Shown here: piece by piece, positions 40,243 through 48,550 of the stretch
How the letters are laid out: every line of letters starts with the position of its first letter
Position numbering within the stretch: position 1 is the stretch's first letter
Source: Asaia bogorensis
GTDB lineage: Bacteria > Pseudomonadota > Alphaproteobacteria > Acetobacterales > Acetobacteraceae
NCBI RefSeq assembly: GCF_900465345.1
Contig: NZ_UEGO01000010.1
Coordinates: 1 to 64,000 of the forward strand
Direction of reading: 5' to 3'
Length of the DNA stretch: 64,000 nucleotides
Made by a program: the position numbers and the translations under genes
The notes under the pieces: generated by a model
The model's database searches: none
The model's input: the letters and a program-made list of their open reading frames with translations, nothing else
What the model was told of the DNA's origin: nothing

Positions 40243-41121
40243 ATGACCCTTATCGATCCCCGCACGCGTTATCCCCGCCCTCCTTTCGAAGTGCAACCGC
40301 AGGAATTTCCGGGTGTCTCCGCAAGGATGAAGCCCGAGCCCGATTATGGTGATGAGAGTTATCAGGGCAGTAATCGCCTGAGCGGTCTCGTCGCCCTGAT
40401 TACAGGGGGTGATTCCGGCATCGGGCGCGCTGTGGCTGTCGCCTATGCGAAGGAAGGGGCAGACATCGCCCTGTCTTATCTCGAAGCCGAACAGCAGGAC
40501 GCGCAGGATATTGCGCGGTCGGTGGAGAAGGCCGGTCGTCGTTGCCTGCTCCTGCCCGGCGATATCCGCGAAAAATCCCATTGCGAGCATCTGGTGAGCC
40601 AGACGGTCGAGGCCTTCGGCGGGCTCGATATTCTGGTCAACAATGCCGCTTTCCAGCATCCAAGAGAGAATTTTCTGGATATCGAGGATGAGGAATGGCG
40701 TCGCCATTTCGACACCAACATCCATGCGATGTTCTATATCACGAAGGCAGCCCTGCCGCATCTCAAGCCGGGAGCCTCGATTATCAATACTTCATCGGTG
40801 AACACACGCACGCCGATGCCCATTCTCATTCCCTATTCGATGACCAAGGCGGCGATTGCCAACTTCACCGTTGGGCTCGCCGGGAGCCTGGTCGAGAAGG
40901 GTATCCGCGTAAACGCGGTACTTCCCGGCCCGATCTGGACGCCGTTCATTGCAACCGGGATGCCGCCTGAACAGCATGAGGATTTCGGGTCGCAGGCCCC
41001 CATGGGGCGTCCTGGCCAACCGGCTGAACTGGCGGGAGCCTATGTCTATCTGGCGGACCCCAACAATAGCTACACCACGGGTGCTCTGCTGCCGGTACAT
41101 GGTGGCATGCCGCAACTCTGA
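40243..41121 (+). CDS. SDR-family oxidoreductase, YghA-like
   Basis: 292 residues, longer than a classic SDR by an N-terminal extension (about 48 residues). The cofactor motif is TGGDSGIG (about 54-61) and the catalytic set is NTSSVNT...YSMTK with NNA near residue 132. This form resembles YghA/YhdF-type NAD(P)-dependent reductases with a general-stress link in other bacteria. It is probably a monocistron, with an AT-rich gap on its 3' side. Confidence 0.92.
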   Translation: MTLIDPRTRYPRPPFEVQPQEFPGVSARMKPEPDYGDESYQGSNRLSGLVALITGGDSGIGRAVAVAYAKEGADIALSYLEAEQQDAQDIARSVEKAGRRCLLLPGDIREKSHCEHLVSQTVEAFGGLDILVNNAAFQHPRENFLDIEDEEWRRHFDTNIHAMFYITKAALPHLKPGASIINTSSVNTRTPMPILIPYSMTKAAIANFTVGLAGSLVEKGIRVNAVLPGPIWTPFIATGMPPEQHEDFGSQAPMGRPGQPAELAGAYVYLADPNNSYTTGALLPVHGGMPQL

Positions 41122-41582
41122 GGTGAGTCATCACCTGACAGGGAAATGACTGTCGCCCGGTGCGGAGTGATCCCCGCATCGGGCAGTTTACTATCCAGAC
41201 AGTGATGGCTTCGTGGTAACATCCGTATATTGATCTATGATCATTCCAAATTTATCGAAATACTACTGGATAATAAAACAGAAAATCCAATACCCCAAAT
41301 ATAGATATATATTATTATCATTGAATTACAATTTAATACTGCAAGAGGTTTGACATGAAAATTAATATAAAAATAATTGTCCATTACTCGTCATTTTGCT
41401 AAAACGTAGTCAACACACCGCAAATCCTGCCGCCTATCTGTCGACATTGCGTGTTTACTGTAAAATAGTCGCATGCTCGCCATATTATCGGAGCTGGTAC
41501 TGGTATTTTTCGGGAGCCTCGCCTGGTTTCCTAGGCTGAGCGAGCGTATCACGAGCGGCAGGGATGCCGAAAGAAGGTGAGT
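41122..41582 (+). other. AT-rich leader before Hint-domain gene
   Basis: A 460-base gap that is far more AT-rich than its surroundings (roughly 41200-41420), then a GC-balanced 5' part next to the gene. The AT island resembles an acquired or promoter-rich segment and contains one 15-codon ORF with a good ribosome-binding site. No known RNA or transposon was recognised. Confidence 0.55.
41355..41402 (+). CDS. Possible 15-residue leader peptide
   Basis: ATG at 41355 is preceded by AAGAGG at good spacing and encodes MKINIKIIVHYSSFC before a TAA. It ends 180 bases before the Hint-domain gene, so a regulatory leader peptide is possible. Such short ORFs occur by chance in AT-rich DNA; confidence is low. 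Confidence 0.25.
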   Translation: MKINIKIIVHYSSFC

Positions 41583-43673
41583 ATGGCCACCAATATTACT
41601 GGCATCTGGTCTGCAGTTCTGAACAAGGACGGTATCACCGTCTATCAGAGTGGCACTGTCGTTCAGCAGGGTCCGGTACAGTTGACTGGTGGCGCTACGC
41701 TTTATGTGACAAGCGGAGCGACGGCCTCGGGGGTTACCAATTCGGGTAACGTTCCCAATATTGTTGTGTCCTCGGGTGGTACATTGCTTAGTTCGACAAT
41801 CACGAACGGCTATGTTTCGGCTCTTCAGGGTGCAACGACGAGCGGCAATGCGTTCAATTCTGATCCGGCCTATTATTTCAGCGGTGCGCAGTCGATTGAT
41901 GACAAGTATTTTGCCGCTGGAGGCTACGGTACCGATAATGCCAATTTCAGTGCAGGGTCGATTGTTACCAACGCCACCGCATCGACGGGTGGGCCGCTGA
42001 ATTTCTACTCGGGCGCAACCGTGAATGGTGTGACCGTGTCCTCGGGTGGGGTTGTCACGTTCAGCGCTGGATCAGTTGTCTCCAACCTGAATATTCTGCC
42101 GGGCGGTTCCGCTTTCATCAGTACAATCGTCGGTACGCCAGTAAACTCGGCGCCTGTTATGCCCACGAGCGGGGTGACAACGGTGACTGGTGTCTGGTCG
42201 GCTGTGCTGAGTGGAGGCAAGACAATCTACAAAAATGCCGCAGGCACGGCTCTTGAGGCCCCTCTTCGCCTGAGTGCTGGCACGCTTTATATCACGAGTG
42301 GCGCAACCGTCTCCGGGCTGCTCGTTCTGGGAGGGACGCCTGTCGTCTCGGTTCTCAGCGGTGGCAAGCTGCTCAATTCCCAAATCAATAATGGGTATGT
42401 CTATGTTAATGGGGGCGGCATCACGAGTGGCAATCTGCTGAACTCAAATCCGATGCGCTACAGCGCAGGCGCAAGCTCGGTCAATGATATCTTCCTCAAT
42501 AGTGGCTATGCGGCGGATACGGTCTATGCCCTCAATGGGGCAACACTCATCAACCCGACGATTTCGGCAGGTGCACCTGTCGTCGTCAGCAGTGGCGCGA
42601 CGATCATTGATCCAGTGGTGACGTCTGGGGGACAGCTCTCGATTTACGGTGGCAGTGCAACGACCTGTTTTCTCGCGGGCGCCATGATCGAGACCCCTCA
42701 GGGTCCCTGCGCCGTCGAAGCCCTTCGGGTAGGGCAGGAAATCATGGTCTACCGGAATGATAAGGCCTGTATCGAGACGGTGTCACGCATCTGCAAGGAT
42801 CACATGACTGTCGGGAACCTGCGTGATGATGATATGGCCGGGTTCCCGGTCAGGATTGGTGCCCATAGTCTTGGGTGCAACACGCCCGATCGGGATCTGC
42901 TGGTAACGGCCGAGCACTGCCTTTACTTAGAGGGAGGGTTTGTTCCCGTTCGTATGCTCGTCAATGGACAGTCCATCCGTTATGACCGCGGTTATGAGAG
43001 CTATGATTACTACCATGTCGAACTGGCCCGGCATGGTATCATTCGCGCCAATAACGTCCTCACCGAGAGTTATCTCGATACAGTCACACCGTTGGACAAC
43101 CGTGAAGGCAAAGGGCTGACGCGCTATAGAAGCTGGGCGTCTCATGGGGCAGCGTCTTTACGTGTCGAGCGAGCCTTCGTAGAGCCGATATACAAGGCCA
43201 TCATGGCACGTTGCGGATGTGAGGACACGACAAGAGACGATCTGGACCATGATCATGGGCTGTATCTTGTCACAGATGGTGGGCAGCGTATCGAGCAGCG
43301 GAGACGCGCCGGCGATCAGTTCCTGTTTTCCCTTCCGCCGGGGGTAGAGCGTGTCCGTCTGGTCTCACGTCATGCACGACCATTCGATACGCTGGGGCCG
43401 TTCATTGATGATCGTCGCGAGCTCGGTGTGCTGGTCAGTGACATCACGCTCTATCGCCCGAATGGCACGCATACCATACGAACTCATCTGGATCAGGATG
43501 AACTGCCGGGATGGGACGGGGCACGGGGTGAGGATTGTCGCTGGACGCTGGGTCACGCGACTCTGCCGCTCGACCTGCCCGTGCAGGACGATCCTGCACT
43601 GCTTAGCGTACGCATTGTCGCCGCCGGACCGTATTGCGACAGGCAGACCATCTCTAAGACACGGGCTGCCTGA
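41583..43673 (+). CDS. AIDA-repeat and Hint-domain surface protein
   Basis: About 696 residues in two parts. The N-terminal 360 residues are Ser/Thr/Gly-rich strand-loop-strand repeats of the AIDA type, duplicated as two halves: ITGIWSAVL...LYVTSGATASG and VTGVWSAVL...LYITSGATVSG. The C-terminal part is a Hedgehog/intein (Hint_2-type) domain starting at Cys362 in TCFLAGAMIETPQG, with VTAEHCLYL (TxxH) and ending near NVLTESYLDT, then about 170 further residues. Hint domains can self-cleave at the N-terminal Cys by thioester formation. No N-terminal signal peptide is apparent. ATG 41583 follows AAGAAGG; a GTG at 41577 is possible. Such proteins recur in acetic acid bacteria, from memory. Confidence 0.9.
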   Translation: MATNITGIWSAVLNKDGITVYQSGTVVQQGPVQLTGGATLYVTSGATASGVTNSGNVPNIVVSSGGTLLSSTITNGYVSALQGATTSGNAFNSDPAYYFSGAQSIDDKYFAAGGYGTDNANFSAGSIVTNATASTGGPLNFYSGATVNGVTVSSGGVVTFSAGSVVSNLNILPGGSAFISTIVGTPVNSAPVMPTSGVTTVTGVWSAVLSGGKTIYKNAAGTALEAPLRLSAGTLYITSGATVSGLLVLGGTPVVSVLSGGKLLNSQINNGYVYVNGGGITSGNLLNSNPMRYSAGASSVNDIFLNSGYAADTVYALNGATLINPTISAGAPVVVSSGATIIDPVVTSGGQLSIYGGSATTCFLAGAMIETPQGPCAVEALRVGQEIMVYRNDKACIETVSRICKDHMTVGNLRDDDMAGFPVRIGAHSLGCNTPDRDLLVTAEHCLYLEGGFVPVRMLVNGQSIRYDRGYESYDYYHVELARHGIIRANNVLTESYLDTVTPLDNREGKGLTRYRSWASHGAASLRVERAFVEPIYKAIMARCGCEDTTRDDLDHDHGLYLVTDGGQRIEQRRRAGDQFLFSLPPGVERVRLVSRHARPFDTLGPFIDDRRELGVLVSDITLYRPNGTHTIRTHLDQDELPGWDGARGEDCRWTLGHATLPLDLPVQDDPALLSVRIVAAGPYCDRQTISKTRAA
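41592..42663 (+). repeat. Tandem duplication inside the AIDA-like region
   Basis: Two units of roughly 160-195 codons, about 41592-42181 and 42182-42663, share the order TG-WSAVL, LY-TSGAT-SG, -TNGYV/INNGYV, TSGN-NS-P and an SS-xDD/ND core. They are clearly duplicated at protein level but have drifted, so this is not a recent event. Confidence 0.8.
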
Positions 43674-43682
43674 CTGTCGGCC

Positions 43683-44000
43683 CTAGCCCATCATATGGCG
43701 CTGATTGCCGAGCACCCATAGCGTTCCACCCACCATCAGGATGACGATCAGCAGCGAAAACAGGATCAGCTGGAGGTCGTCACGATGGGAGCGCGACAGG
43801 TCGATATGCAGGAAGAACCGGAAATGCACCACGACCTGAGCAAGCCCAAGCAGGGCGATGATCCAGATCAGGCTCGGGCGCGGTAACAGCCCCAGCATGA
43901 CCCCCGCAAAAGGTATGGCGGAGAGGAGTAGTGCAAGGGCCAGGCCGATGATGTAGCCATGCAGTTCCTGGCGGCGCTCCTGCGCATGACGATCGCTCAT
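43683..44000 (-). CDS. cyoD: Cytochrome bo3 oxidase subunit IV (CyoD)
   Basis: 105 residues, three membrane segments, with the family piece AQVVVHFRFFLHIDLS. The smallest subunit of the terminal ubiquinol oxidase; it helps copper site assembly in E. coli. Its start overlaps the cyoC stop by four bases. It ends nine bases from the converging Hint-domain gene, with no clear terminator between. Confidence 0.93.
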   Translation of the reverse strand: MSDRHAQERRQELHGYIIGLALALLLSAIPFAGVMLGLLPRPSLIWIIALLGLAQVVVHFRFFLHIDLSRSHRDDLQLILFSLLIVILMVGGTLWVLGNQRHMMG

Positions 44001-44650
44001 GACAGGGCTCCAAGCAGATAGACGATCGAGAAAATCCCGATCCAGACAATATCGAGAAAATGCCAGAACAGGGCCAGGCGCATGAAGCGTGTCTGCACCA
44101 GCGGATCGAGGCCGAATTTCGCGACCTGCGCAAACATGATCAGCATCCAGATGCAGCCACTCGTGACATGCAGGCCATGTGTGCCGATCAGCGCCCAGCT
44201 TGCCGAGAGCCAGCCGGATCGCGACGGAACACCGCCTTTTTGCGCCATGCTGATAAAGTCATGCAATTCCAGCGACAGGAAAACGAGGCCCAGCGCCAGG
44301 GTGACCGCAAACCAGAATAACGTTTTGCCCGTCGAGCGGTCATAACGCATGGCCAGCGTCGCAAGACCGCAGGTGAAGCTGCTCAGAAGGAGTGCCACAG
44401 TCTCCCACGCTGCGGATGAGAGATCGAACAGCTCATGCGGGCCGGGCCCACCGGCCAGAGAGTGCCCCATCGTCGCATAGGTGGCGAAGAGCATCGAAAA
44501 GATGATGAGGTCGCTCATCAGAAAGACCCAGAACCCGAACAGGGCTTCCTCGGCCTGGGAGCGCACAGCTTCCTGGTGTGATTCCGGTGCTGAGTGGCTC
44601 AGACGGATACCGATATGGCTCGGCCCCTTGCCGTGAACATCCGCCGCCAT
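43997..44650 (-). CDS. cyoC: Cytochrome bo3 oxidase subunit III (CyoC)
   Basis: 217 residues with five membrane segments. Family sequences include LFGFWVFLMSDLIIFSMLFATYA and GTHGLHVTSGCIWMLIMFAQVA (Glu-free variant of the usual loop). Overlaps cyoB by one base upstream and cyoD downstream, so the set is translated together. Part of the proton-pumping ubiquinol oxidase. Confidence 0.94.
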   Translation of the reverse strand: MAADVHGKGPSHIGIRLSHSAPESHQEAVRSQAEEALFGFWVFLMSDLIIFSMLFATYATMGHSLAGGPGPHELFDLSSAAWETVALLLSSFTCGLATLAMRYDRSTGKTLFWFAVTLALGLVFLSLELHDFISMAQKGGVPSRSGWLSASWALIGTHGLHVTSGCIWMLIMFAQVAKFGLDPLVQTRFMRLALFWHFLDIVWIGIFSIVYLLGALS

Positions 44651-46713
44651 CAGACAGGCTCCCTGACCAGACCGCGATTGGCGGTCGTAAACATGGCATC
44701 ATTGGAAATGGCCGGGCTTTCGCGCAGGGTCAGCAGCCAGCGTTCCTCGGTCGCCCGTATTTCCGCAGCCGGGATCACATAGGATGTATCGCGGTTGAAG
44801 CTGCGTACGATAATCGCCCCGAAGAACACCGCAGCGCCCAGCAGGACCGCCCACCAGATGTGCCAGACAAGCGCAAAGCCGAACACGCCGCTGGCCACGC
44901 AGCAGACAAACCCGACCGGCGTGCTCGAAGGCAGTTCGATATCGTAATAATGCTCCGGTGCGCGCCACGCCGTGTGCTGCTTCTTCGCCTGATGAAAGGC
45001 ATCGACACTGTCGATCTGAGGAATAAGCGCAAAGTTGTATTCGGGGGGCGGTGCCGCCACCGACCATTCTAGGGTGCGACCATTCCATGGATCGCCTGCC
45101 GGCACAGCGAGGATCTGGCGATCGCGAATACTGGTCCAGAGCTGAATGACCATGCTGGCCAGCGCACACAGGACGAGCAATGCGCCGCAAAGCGCGACCC
45201 AGAGATAAGGGCGGTAAACTGCCTCAAAAAACTCCTGGCTCCGTCGCGGCATGCCAAGCGCGCCCACAATGTAGAGCGGCATGAAAGCCAGAATGAAGCC
45301 GCCGACCCAACAGCCGAAAATCACCCGGCCCCAGCCTTCATGCAGCCGGAACCCGAATGCCTTGGGGAACCAGTAGTGATAGGCGCTCAACATGCCAAAA
45401 AGCAGGCCGGGAATGAGCATGTTATGAAAATGCGCGACGAGAAACAGGGTGTTGTGCACCTGATAATCGAAGCCCGGATTGGCGAGCATGACACCGGTTG
45501 CCCCCCCGACCACAAACAGCACCATGAAGGCGCAGGCATAGAGCATCGGGACGCTGGTCCGTATGCGCCCACGCACCATGGTCAGCAGCCAGTCATACAC
45601 CTTCACCCCGGTGGGGATGGCAATCAGCATGGTGGCAATGCCGAATACCGCATTGACGTTCCCATCCTGCCCCATGGTGAAGAAATGGTGCAGCCACACC
45701 GTGAAGGACAGAACGGCAATGGAGATCGTGGCCCACACCAGCGAGGTGTAACCGTACAGGCGCTTGTTCGAGAACGTCGCGATGGTTTCGGAATAGACAC
45801 CAAAGGCGGGCAGAATGAGGATATAGACTTCCGGGTGACCGAACAGCCAGAACATGTTGATGTAGTTCATCATGTTGCCGCCAAGCTCGTTCGTGAAAAA
45901 ATGCATGCCCAGATAGCGATCCATCGCCAGCATGAGCGTCGCGACCGTGAGCGGCGGCATGGCAAAGATCATCAGGATCGAGATGCACAGCGCCGTCCAG
46001 GCAAAGAGCGGCATACGGAACAGGGTCATGCCCGGCGCACGCTTCTTGTAGATCGTGACGGCAAAATTGATGCCGGTCATCGTATTGCCAATGGAGCTGA
46101 GCGTGAGCGCCCATATCCAGTAATCAACCCCCACACCGGGGCTGAATGACAACTCCGTATAAGGAGGATAACCGGTCCAGCCTCCTGTCGAGAACTTGCC
46201 CACGCATAGCGAAACCATCATCAGCACCGCACCTGCGCTGGTCAGGCCCAGACTGATGGAATTCATGGCGGGGAAGGAGACATCCCGCGCGCCGATCTGG
46301 AGTGGCATGGCGAAGTTGTACACGCCAATCAGGAACGGCATGGCCATGAAGAAAATCATGATCGTGCCATGCGTGGTGAAAAGCTGGGCGAAATGTTCCG
46401 GCGGAATGAAGCCGGGGTTGTTGTAGGCCACGGCTTGCTGTGAACGCATGACGGCGGCCTCGACCACTGCGCGGGCCAGCATGACGAATGAGACCACCAC
46501 ATACATGATGCCGATGCGCTTGTGGTCCACGCTTGTCAGCCACTCAGTCCAGAGCGCCTTCCAGCCCTTCAGCCAGGTGACGAAGACCAGCACGGCCAGA
46601 GCCCCCAGCACCACCACCGAGGCAGCAACCGTTGCGATTGCGCTATAAAATGGCAGGGCGTCATAGCCGAGCTCACCAAAAAGAAAATGGCGCAAAAGCG
46701 GGTCTCCGGTCAT
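44650..46713 (-). CDS. cyoB: Cytochrome bo3 ubiquinol oxidase subunit I (CyoB)
   Basis: 687 residues, 14-15 membrane segments. Haem and copper ligands are present: HGTIMIFFMAMP (low-spin haem His), WLFGHPEVYILILP (CuB His and the linked Tyr), VWLHHFFTMG (two CuB His) and VAHFHNMLIPG (both haem His). K-channel Lys is in IAIPTGVKVYDWL. It reduces oxygen and pumps protons, taking electrons from quinol. Acetic acid bacteria use this enzyme with their membrane dehydrogenases; haem O synthase (cyoE) is not in the window. Confidence 0.97.
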   Translation of the reverse strand: MTGDPLLRHFLFGELGYDALPFYSAIATVAASVVVLGALAVLVFVTWLKGWKALWTEWLTSVDHKRIGIMYVVVSFVMLARAVVEAAVMRSQQAVAYNNPGFIPPEHFAQLFTTHGTIMIFFMAMPFLIGVYNFAMPLQIGARDVSFPAMNSISLGLTSAGAVLMMVSLCVGKFSTGGWTGYPPYTELSFSPGVGVDYWIWALTLSSIGNTMTGINFAVTIYKKRAPGMTLFRMPLFAWTALCISILMIFAMPPLTVATLMLAMDRYLGMHFFTNELGGNMMNYINMFWLFGHPEVYILILPAFGVYSETIATFSNKRLYGYTSLVWATISIAVLSFTVWLHHFFTMGQDGNVNAVFGIATMLIAIPTGVKVYDWLLTMVRGRIRTSVPMLYACAFMVLFVVGGATGVMLANPGFDYQVHNTLFLVAHFHNMLIPGLLFGMLSAYHYWFPKAFGFRLHEGWGRVIFGCWVGGFILAFMPLYIVGALGMPRRSQEFFEAVYRPYLWVALCGALLVLCALASMVIQLWTSIRDRQILAVPAGDPWNGRTLEWSVAAPPPEYNFALIPQIDSVDAFHQAKKQHTAWRAPEHYYDIELPSSTPVGFVCCVASGVFGFALVWHIWWAVLLGAAVFFGAIIVRSFNRDTSYVIPAAEIRATEERWLLTLRESPAISNDAMFTTANRGLVREPV

Positions 46714-46750
46714 GGGGGCGTTGCGTGAACAACGGCGGGATCACGGCAGT

Positions 46751-47704
46751 TCAGCCGTGATCATGGGGCATGGAATCGTCGTAGCGACTGACGATGTCAT
46801 GAAAGAAGGTGTCGGGTACGGCCGAGAAGCTGGCCATGGTAGCGTTGGAATCATGCAGCAGCGTCTGCGCTGTCTTGCGGCCATTTTCCTGCTTGCGCAC
46901 GGCGTCATAGGTTTGGGTATCGAGATGCAGGGTGCTCTGGCTGGCCTGCGTCAGAAACTGCTTGAACTGGTCGGGTGGCACCACATCGACGGCAAATTTC
47001 TGATCCTGAAAGCCCATGCCATTGAACTGGGTGTTTTCACCCAGATACCGGCCCTGCCGGTCGGCCAGGAGATGGAGCCGGGTGACCATGCCCGCCATGG
47101 CATAGATCTGGCTGCCCAGAGACGGGATGAGGAATGACTGCATGGTGGCATCGGAGGTGAGGTGAAAGACGATTTCGCGTCCTTTGGGCAGCACCAGATG
47201 GTCAAGGCTCGCGACATGCGCATCGGGATAGATGAAGAGCCATTTCCAGTTCAGGGCCACCACATCCACGCTGAGCGGGGCGCCGTCGGTGATTGGCTGC
47301 TCCGGGCTGTAACGACGCTCTGGCCCCCATACGAGCAGGGAGAAAGCAATCACAACAACAGCGGGAAAGCCCCACACGAGAAATTCGAGGGGCAGGGCAA
47401 AATCCCAGTCCGGTCGGAAGGTCGCTCGCCTGTTTTCAGCCCGGTAGTGCCACAGGCAAAACGGTACGCCGATCAGCACGGGAAGAATGACCAGAATTAG
47501 GCCTGCAACCAGAAGCTCGAACCAGTGCCGCTGCAATGCTGCAATAGGGCCCGCGGGGGCGAGAAACGAGATGTGATCTGTCTGACATCCGCCGAGCAGG
47601 AGAAGCGGCAGCGCCATGGCTGTCAGGGCAAGGACACGTCGGCCAGGGCGCAGGGCCGACCTGTTCGGGGCGAGGCGTGGCACGTGGGGCGTGTTCCATG
47701 GCAA
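46751..47704 (-). CDS. cyoA: Cytochrome bo3 oxidase subunit II (CyoA)
   Basis: 317 residues, a lipoprotein: LLLGGCQ is a lipobox. Two membrane segments follow, then a periplasmic cupredoxin-like domain. The CuA ligands are absent, as expected in ubiquinol oxidases (SDATMQSFLIPSLGSQIYAMAGM). C-terminal region after about residue 240 is rather divergent, ending in a His-rich tail (MPHDHG). First gene of the cyoABCD operon. Confidence 0.93.
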   Translation of the reverse strand: MPWNTPHVPRLAPNRSALRPGRRVLALTAMALPLLLLGGCQTDHISFLAPAGPIAALQRHWFELLVAGLILVILPVLIGVPFCLWHYRAENRRATFRPDWDFALPLEFLVWGFPAVVVIAFSLLVWGPERRYSPEQPITDGAPLSVDVVALNWKWLFIYPDAHVASLDHLVLPKGREIVFHLTSDATMQSFLIPSLGSQIYAMAGMVTRLHLLADRQGRYLGENTQFNGMGFQDQKFAVDVVPPDQFKQFLTQASQSTLHLDTQTYDAVRKQENGRKTAQTLLHDSNATMASFSAVPDTFFHDIVSRYDDSMPHDHG

Positions 47705-47926
47705 GGGTTCGGGCTGATAACTCTCAATCGTGATCAGTGTTTCCCTTTTTTCTCCTTAAAATGTCTTTTCATGTCTGATGTTTTTGCCTCCGGAAGCGTT
47801 GGAACGCCTGCCGGCTGGGCGATAGGCAGGCCGTCCTTTCGGCGCTACACTCGGCCTCAGGCAACTGCGCGGTGGCTGAGGCGTCTGAACAGCAAGCCTG
47901 AGCGAACAAAAAAGGAGGCGAAGGTC

Positions 47927-48439
47927 ATGACCCCACGTTCTTTTGCGGCTTTTGCCGCGTCACTCCCTCTGTGTTTCCTCGCCACAACCGCTCATGCCTT
48001 GCCCGGTATGGCGACATCCGCCCTGCCGCAGGAAAAGCCAGCTGATGCCGCGACACCTGATTCCACCATCTCCTTCAGCCTGAAGGAAGTCGGGGGTGGT
48101 CTGGGATACGAATGGGGCAAGGGAACCCTCCACCATAATGGCAGGGATTATGCCTTTGAGATCGGCGGGGGTGGGATCGCGTCTCTCGGCTATATCACCG
48201 TCAAAGGTACCGGCACGGTGAAAGATCTGGCCCGCCTTGATCAGTTCGATGGCACGTACTGGACGGTCAAGGCAGATGCCGCCATCGGCTCCGGTGTCGG
48301 GGCAGCGGTGCTCGAAAACCAGTATGGCGTGAAACTCAACCTGACCATGAGCATCAAGGGTGCCCATGTCGGGGCTTCCGTGATGCGTCTGCGTTTCAGG
48401 CTCCTGCCGGACAAGACCGAAAAGCTGGCGGCCCAGTAA
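47927..48439 (+). CDS. Small exported protein of unknown function
   Basis: 170 residues with a signal peptide (MTPRSFAAFAASLPLCFLATTAHA). The mature part has repeated beta-like stretches, including LGYEWGKGTLHHNGRDYAFEIGGGG and NQYGVKLNLTMSIKGAHVGA, resembling small exported beta-rich proteins that recur in proteobacteria with no known role. ATG 47927 is chosen because AAAGGAGG (47911-47918) lies before it; reading further upstream is unlikely. It is divergent from the cyo operon. Confidence 0.75.
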   Translation: MTPRSFAAFAASLPLCFLATTAHALPGMATSALPQEKPADAATPDSTISFSLKEVGGGLGYEWGKGTLHHNGRDYAFEIGGGGIASLGYITVKGTGTVKDLARLDQFDGTYWTVKADAAIGSGVGAAVLENQYGVKLNLTMSIKGAHVGASVMRLRFRLLPDKTEKLAAQ

Positions 48440-48550
48440 AAGCCGCTCCAGGCGACGAACCGGCGTAGAAGGCGGGCTACCTTTTTCGCATGACCTGAAT
48501 CGTCGCCACGTCCTTTATGGTAATCCCCTCAGCAATCGAGATTCTTGCGG

